DNA of 27,035 bases, taken from CAXXOK01 sp036759125 (lineage in GTDB: Bacteria; Bacillota; Clostridia; Christensenellales; Aristaeellaceae). The stretch lies in the NCBI GenBank assembly GCA_036759125.1, contig DAIOVG010000016.1, positions 1 through 27,035 of the forward strand. Reading direction: 5' to 3'. Below, one piece after another: positions 23,606 to 27,035 of the stretch. The notes beneath the pieces were generated by a model. The model was not told the DNA's origin and did not search any database. It worked only from the letters and a program-made list of their open reading frames with translations. Position 1 is the first letter of the stretch; each line of letters starts with the position of its first letter. The position numbers were made by a program, and so were the translations under genes.

Positions 23606-23955
23606 CCGCGCAGCTTCGGGGGGATGAAGGCAAGCGTGCATTCCTTGTGGCTGTGATAGCGCCTGGGCATTTCCGATATACGGTAATCGCAGGCCGTGCT
23701 TGCGTCTGTTTCCACGCACACGCCCATGCCTTCATCCAGTGTTTGATCGCCGTCGTAAAGCAGCAGGAGCTTCGCCTCACGCGTTTGCCCCTGTACGGCT
23801 AAATCCGACCGCGCCGCAAGCGGCTGCAGCACAACACGAAGGGTAAACGCACCAGCGTCGTCAAAGCGATAGAGCCGGTCGTTCTCCTGCACCTTCCGGG
23901 GCGCGGCGGCGGGCTTTACGGTTACGGTTTGCTTCCATTGTTCCAGCAATCGCAT
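23602..23955 (-). CDS. Phage head closure/minor capsid protein
   Basis: A 117-aa protein between the connector and gp10-like genes, where head-closure (stopper) proteins are encoded. It opens MRLLEQWKQTVTV and has a beta-rich body (FTLRVVLQPLAARSD, EAKLLLLYDG, CDYRISEMPRRY). I do not recognise a specific family; the function is by position. The ATG lies two bases after the connector stop, with AAAGGTGGG upstream. The longer in-frame start would overlap the connector by 25 bases. Confidence 0.65.
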   Translation of the reverse strand: MRLLEQWKQTVTVKPAAAPRKVQENDRLYRFDDAGAFTLRVVLQPLAARSDLAVQGQTREAKLLLLYDGDQTLDEGMGVCVETDASTACDYRISEMPRRYHSHKECTLAFIPPKLRG

Positions 23956-23957
23956 GC

Positions 23958-24257
23958 CTAGCCCACCTTTGCGGCGCGGCACTGGTCCAGCTGGGCCTTG
24001 AGCATGGCGGGCAGCCCGTCCACACGTATGGATACGCTGCCCTCACTGTGCCCGGTTTGCCCTTCCATGCCCAGCCGCCCGTAGCTGATGGCCGCCAGCT
24101 CCACAATGGCGCCGCTTGCCGCCTCCGGCAGGGGATCGCGCCCCGTGTAGCCCATGGCAAACGCCTGCGCGTCTGTGATCAGGTCTTCCAAAAGCGCGTC
24201 CTGCTCCCCGTCGGTCATCCGCAGCCTGCGCTTGAGCTTGTCCAAAAACTCGGTCAT
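23958..24257 (-). CDS. Phage head-tail connector (gp6-like)
   Basis: A 99-aa helical protein of the HK97 gp6-like/phage_connect type, which forms the ring under the portal. The pattern LKRRLRMTDGEQDALLEDLITDAQAFAMGYTGR followed by a second helical half is characteristic, although split here by no gaps. GAAAGGA precedes the ATG by eight bases. It is separated from the major capsid gene by 251 bases of repeats and hairpins. Confidence 0.82.
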   Translation of the reverse strand: MTEFLDKLKRRLRMTDGEQDALLEDLITDAQAFAMGYTGRDPLPEAASGAIVELAAISYGRLGMEGQTGHSEGSVSIRVDGLPAMLKAQLDQCRAAKVG

Positions 24258-24280
24258 GTCCAGTTCCTTTCGTCATGAGG

Positions 24281-24323
24281 GCTTCACCCCCCATACCCCC
24301 GACAAGGGCTACGCCCTTGACCC
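24281..24323 (-). repeat. Family 3 leader hairpin, copy Y
   Basis: GCTTCACCCC followed by ACCC, GACAAGGG and a CAAGGGC-TAC-GCCCTTG hairpin. It shares its first ~35 bases in pattern with 22249-22300 and again lies just upstream of a start codon (connector, 24257), with GGGGTGAAGC on the minus strand before the ribosome binding site. Confidence 0.65.
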
Positions 24324-24328
24324 GTCAT

Positions 24329-24355
24329 CATGGCCGCGCATAACACGCGGCCATG
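24329..24355. repeat. Perfect inverted repeat downstream of the major capsid gene
   Basis: CATGGCCGCG and CGCGGCCATG form a perfect 10-bp stem with a seven-base loop. It has no T-run on either strand, so it is not a standard terminator. Confidence 0.7.
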
Positions 24356-24385
24356 AGAAGAATTCCCTCGTTCGTTCCAGTTGGT

Positions 24386-24510
24386 AAGTCTGTTCAAAAG
24401 GCGTGAGATGCGAGGCGGCAAGGAGGGGATGGGCTGAGCTTACTCGTGGCGTAAGTGATGCCCAAACCCGACGCAGCCAACAACGCAGATTGCGTCTTTT
24501 GGGCAGGCTT
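24386..24510. repeat. Family 2 structured repeat, copy 2
   Basis: The ends pair over 15 positions with three G-U pairs (AAGTCTGTTCAAAAG with CTTTTGGGCAGGCTT). Inside, GGGC (24431) pairs with GCCC (24460), CTTAC (24439) with GTAAG (24451), and GACGCA (24470) with TGCGTC (24491). It is related to 14514-14637. The right end contains the stop codon of the major capsid gene (minus-strand TAA at 24509-24511). Confidence 0.78.
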
Positions 24511-25390
24511 AAGCCGTGGCGTAATGCAAATAGATCCCAGCCGCTTTATTTTCGTAAACGTCGGCAATCGCCACGTGGCGGTAGCCAAACTTATACCCGT
24601 CGGTGGATTGGTTCACGTCGGGCAGAATCACCTTGGGCGCGACGTGTTTAGAAAACTGAATCACAGCCCCGCGGTGGATGACCATAAAGTTGATGTTCTT
24701 GGCCGTCGCGCCTTTCACGTAGCCGCCTGCTTCCTGGCCGGTGGTCGTGCCGTCCAGCATGTCCACGGCGGTATAAAAGCGCGTTTGCGGCACCAGCACC
24801 TTGCCCTGGAAGCGTTCCATCACCTGGCGGCTCTTGGTGGTATCCAGGTCGGCGATCATGCCGTCCAGCGTGGGGGTGATGAACAGGTAACGGTCCTCAT
24901 AGGGGATCTCGGCCTCGTCCATGGCGGCTACGGCATTGCGCAGCGCGGTAATCACGGCCGTGCCTGTGGTCAGCGCCGCTCCGGCCTCAATGCCGGAGAT
25001 GCCGCCGGTGCCCGCATACTTGGAAAAGCGGAAGGCGTCCAGCTCCGGAACCACCTTGGTGCGGATCAGCTCGCCTGCAAGCCTGCCATAAGCCACGCCC
25101 GCGGTTTCCAGATCGTCCATCGAATCCACGGTGAACATGCGGCCGCGATCGAAGTTGCACTGCACGGTTTCGTTGGTCAGCGTCACATCGCCGGATACGT
25201 AGCCGGAGGCCTTGTCGTAGTCCGCCAGGCCCTGCACGCTCATTTTGGGGATAATCAGCTCGTTGGCGTTGGCCCCCTGCTTCACCAGATCGGCGCTGCC
25301 GTCCAAAACGGCGGTCAGGCTGGATAGCTTGTATACCTCGTCCAGCGTATCGGAGAGGGTTTGCTTGAAAAGGGTAATGGAATTTGCCAT
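24509..25390 (-). CDS. Phage major capsid protein
   Basis: A 293-aa capsid subunit, expected to have the HK97 fold. It opens MANSITLFKQTLSDTLDEVYKLSSLTAVLDG and contains PKMSVQGLADYDKASGYVSGDV and FDRGRMFTVDSMDDLETAG; a capsid-like C-terminal domain follows (NFMVIHRGAVIQFSKHVAPKV, YGYRHVAIADVYENKAAGIY-type end). It lies directly after the scaffold gene, as expected. Of two nearby ATGs, the one at 25390 is eight bases from AAAGGAG and is preferred to 25396. The last codon and stop fall at the edge of a family 2 repeat. Confidence 0.88.
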   Translation of the reverse strand: MANSITLFKQTLSDTLDEVYKLSSLTAVLDGSADLVKQGANANELIIPKMSVQGLADYDKASGYVSGDVTLTNETVQCNFDRGRMFTVDSMDDLETAGVAYGRLAGELIRTKVVPELDAFRFSKYAGTGGISGIEAGAALTTGTAVITALRNAVAAMDEAEIPYEDRYLFITPTLDGMIADLDTTKSRQVMERFQGKVLVPQTRFYTAVDMLDGTTTGQEAGGYVKGATAKNINFMVIHRGAVIQFSKHVAPKVILPDVNQSTDGYKFGYRHVAIADVYENKAAGIYLHYATA

Positions 25391-25432
25391 GTACATGTCT
25401 CCTTTAACTGTCGGTTTGTCTGCGTGGAACGT

Positions 25433-25951
25433 TTACTGAATGCCGACCGCCTTTTTGAGCTTACTTTCAAACCCGGCGGCAGTGCTCACGGAGGCGGCGG
25501 GCGCCATGCCCTTCATACGCTCCTCGATGCCCTGCTGCAGCGCTGTGCGGAACGCCTGCTCCAGGGTGTCAATGGCGGCCGAAGCGCTGTCCGCATCGGC
25601 GTAGGCGAGCGTGTCGGCAAGCCCGGCGGGCAGGCCTTTTTTCAGCAGCAGCTGCACGGCTCCGGCGCGCACCTCGCTACGCCTTAAGGTATCCTCGCGC
25701 TCCGCAAGCGCGGCTTCCCGCTCGGCCATCCTGTGCTCGGCGCGCTGCTCGGCGGTCATCAGCGCCAGCTCCTCGGCCTCCTTTTTGGCCTTGATAAGCT
25801 GCGCCTCGGCCTTTTTGCGCTCGGAGGCGATGGTCTGGCTCACAATGCGGTTGATATCGTCCTGCGTAAAGGTTTTTTCGGCCGTCTCAGCCTTGGCCGC
25901 CTCGGCGGTCTCCTGCGCCTGGTCCACGGTTTCCACTGCGGTTTCGTTCAT
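25433..25951 (-). CDS. Phage scaffolding protein (DUF4355/GP20-like)
   Basis: A 172-aa, highly charged coiled-coil protein that guides capsid assembly. The N-terminus is Glu/Ala-rich and is followed by the family motif FTQDDINRIVSQTIASERKKAEA, a long Ala/Glu/Lys helix (AEELALMTAEQRAEHRMAER), and a globular end (LPAGLADTLAYADADSASAAIDTLEQAF). The ATG at 25951 has GGGAGGAA just upstream. It sits between portal and major capsid genes; no Mu gpF-like minor head gene intervenes in the 73-base gap to the portal. Confidence 0.85.
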   Translation of the reverse strand: MNETAVETVDQAQETAEAAKAETAEKTFTQDDINRIVSQTIASERKKAEAQLIKAKKEAEELALMTAEQRAEHRMAEREAALAEREDTLRRSEVRAGAVQLLLKKGLPAGLADTLAYADADSASAAIDTLEQAFRTALQQGIEERMKGMAPAASVSTAAGFESKLKKAVGIQ

Positions 25952-26024
25952 ATTGCTTCCTCCCGTTTTACGCCCGTCGGCTTTCATCCCCATCAAGGGT
26001 TGGTATGCAAGGCGGTTTCCCGCG

Positions 26025-27035
26025 CTACATCGTATCCATCCGGATGATCTCCGCGGCATCGTCCACCCACGGCACCTGCGAAAGCAGGATTTCGTCGGGC
26101 ACGATGCCCTTGTAGGCCTGCACGGTTTTGGCGATCTCCAGGTCGTTTGAAGGCAGGGCGCGGCGGAAGGTGATCTGCACCTGATCCACGTCAAATTCCG
26201 CCGCGCCCTGCACCCTTAGAAAATGCGCCAAACGGTGCAGGCGCGTCCGCAGCGCTTCGCGGAACCAGCGTTCCTTGATTTTTGTGCGCTGTTCAAACCC
26301 CAATAGCTTATAGCGCATCGCCACGCCTGAGGCATCGCCCGCGAACTTCGAATCCGACAAATCGGGCACAAAGGACAGCTTGTGAATGTCCTCGGCCAGG
26401 CTTTTGCGTAGAAGCTCGCTGCCCGATTCGGAATCCGGCTTGGTGATGAAGCCCGCGTCCGCCCCGTCCCCGGGCAGAAACAGCGTGCGCGTATGCCGTA
26501 GGCGCTGACTTGCGGCCAGAGCCGCCGCCGAAGGGTCGTTCGGGTCAAGATCCGTTTCGGCGTCCTCGGCCTGCAGCGCGCCCACGCCCTTGAGCACCAT
26601 AATCGCGTCGGTAAACTGCTGCTTGTCGTTAATGCGGTCGGACTGCAACGCGTCGTACGCGTCGATCAGCGGCAGCACGGCCTCGAAATCCCCGGTCTCG
26701 TCGGCGTTGTTCCAGTATTCGGTCATCGGCACACCGCCGAAGTAATGCGCCTGGCGCGCGACCTCCACAGGCACTTCGGCTGCGCGGCGCTCCATGTGCA
26801 GGGTCAGGGTATCGGTGCATACGGTTACGCGTTCCCTGGCCTTTTTCAAATGCCTGTCCAGCACATCGCTGACCGTAATGCCCAGAAGCGGCCGGTGCTC
26901 CACCGTATCATCGTACACCACAAAGGCATGGCGGGGGTCGGCCTGCGCCACGCGCGGCTTGGCCTGATGATCGGCATAGCAAAGCTCCACCGCCTTGCCG
27001 TACACCGCCGCGTCCACGGCCAGCTCCGCATCGAT
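26025..27035 (-). CDS. Phage portal protein, SPP1 Gp6-like (N-terminus beyond window)
   Basis: The C-terminal ~336 residues of a portal protein of the SPP1 Gp6-like type, the dodecameric channel through which DNA enters the capsid. The frame is open to the right edge (reading IDAELAVDAAVYGKAV from the edge). Diagnostic phrases are RHAFVVYDDTVEHRPLLGI, GGVPMTEYWNNADETGDFE, IDAYDALQSDRINDKQQF, the clip/wing region LLRKSLAEDIHKLSFVPDLSD, and FAGDASGVAMRYKLLGFEQ. Terminase should lie just outside to the right. Confidence 0.9.
   Translation of the reverse strand: MDAELAVDAAVYGKAVELCYADHQAKPRVAQADPRHAFVVYDDTVEHRPLLGITVSDVLDRHLKKARERVTVCTDTLTLHMERRAAEVPVEVARQAHYFGGVPMTEYWNNADETGDFEAVLPLIDAYDALQSDRINDKQQFTDAIMVLKGVGALQAEDAETDLDPNDPSAAALAASQRLRHTRTLFLPGDGADAGFITKPDSESGSELLRKSLAEDIHKLSFVPDLSDSKFAGDASGVAMRYKLLGFEQRTKIKERWFREALRTRLHRLAHFLRVQGAAEFDVDQVQITFRRALPSNDLEIAKTVQAYKGIVPDEILLSQVPWVDDAAEIIRMDTM

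Noticed and set aside
14665..27035. A diversity-generating retroelement acting on the tail-tip genes
   Set aside because: There is no reverse transcriptase, template repeat or Avd-like gene in the window, and the glycine-rich gene lacks a C-type lectin-like variable region.

Overview
The window reads as a chromosomal segment of a fairly GC-rich Firmicute, most likely class Clostridia (Christensenellales-like at a guess). This rests on strong AGGAGG-type ribosome binding sites, trp gene order E-G-D-C-F-B-A, a DUF6979 gene and a siphophage-type prophage of the kind found in gut Clostridia. Taxonomy is inference: no rRNA or tRNA is present.

Layout. (1) 1-6580, + strand: trp operon trpEGDCFBA (trpE enters from the left edge), nearly all start/stop overlaps except a 168-bp gap between trpF and trpB filled by a long palindromic repeat; it ends at a terminator shared with the opposing genes. 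(2) 6588-8286, - strand: an AT-richer cluster with its own promoter (secreted protein, 35-aa ORF, DUF6979 protein, DEDDh exonuclease). (3) 8417-11090: secreted ferritin-like DUF2202 protein (-), secreted three-repeat protein (+), CrcB fluoride channel (-) and a ferredoxin (+) with back-to-back promoters. (4) 11254-14483, + strand: glycine betaine/proline-type ABC importer (binding protein, permease, ATPase with CBS domains). (5) 14665-27035, - strand: structural and lysis half of a tailed-phage prophage, in transcription order portal (cut by the right edge), scaffold, major capsid, connector, head closure, gp10-like, tail completion, major tail, tail chaperone with a probable -1 frameshift, tape measure, Dit, Gp37-like hub, baseplate protein, glycine-rich tip protein, small tail protein, endolysin, holin. 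Terminase, integrase and regulators are not in the window.

The most unusual signal is outside the proteins. At least three families of short, structured, dispersed repeats sit between genes in both host and prophage DNA. Family 1 is a long imperfect palindrome in trpF-trpB and in tape measure-Dit. Family 2 is a ~125-bp folded element with compensatory changes, at the ABC operon/prophage junction and after the major capsid gene. Family 3 is a hairpin leader just upstream of two prophage genes. Three of the four family 1 and 2 copies contain the stop codon of the gene they follow. These repeats inside a phage late operon suggest a mobile or regulatory RNA/DNA element and a long-resident prophage.
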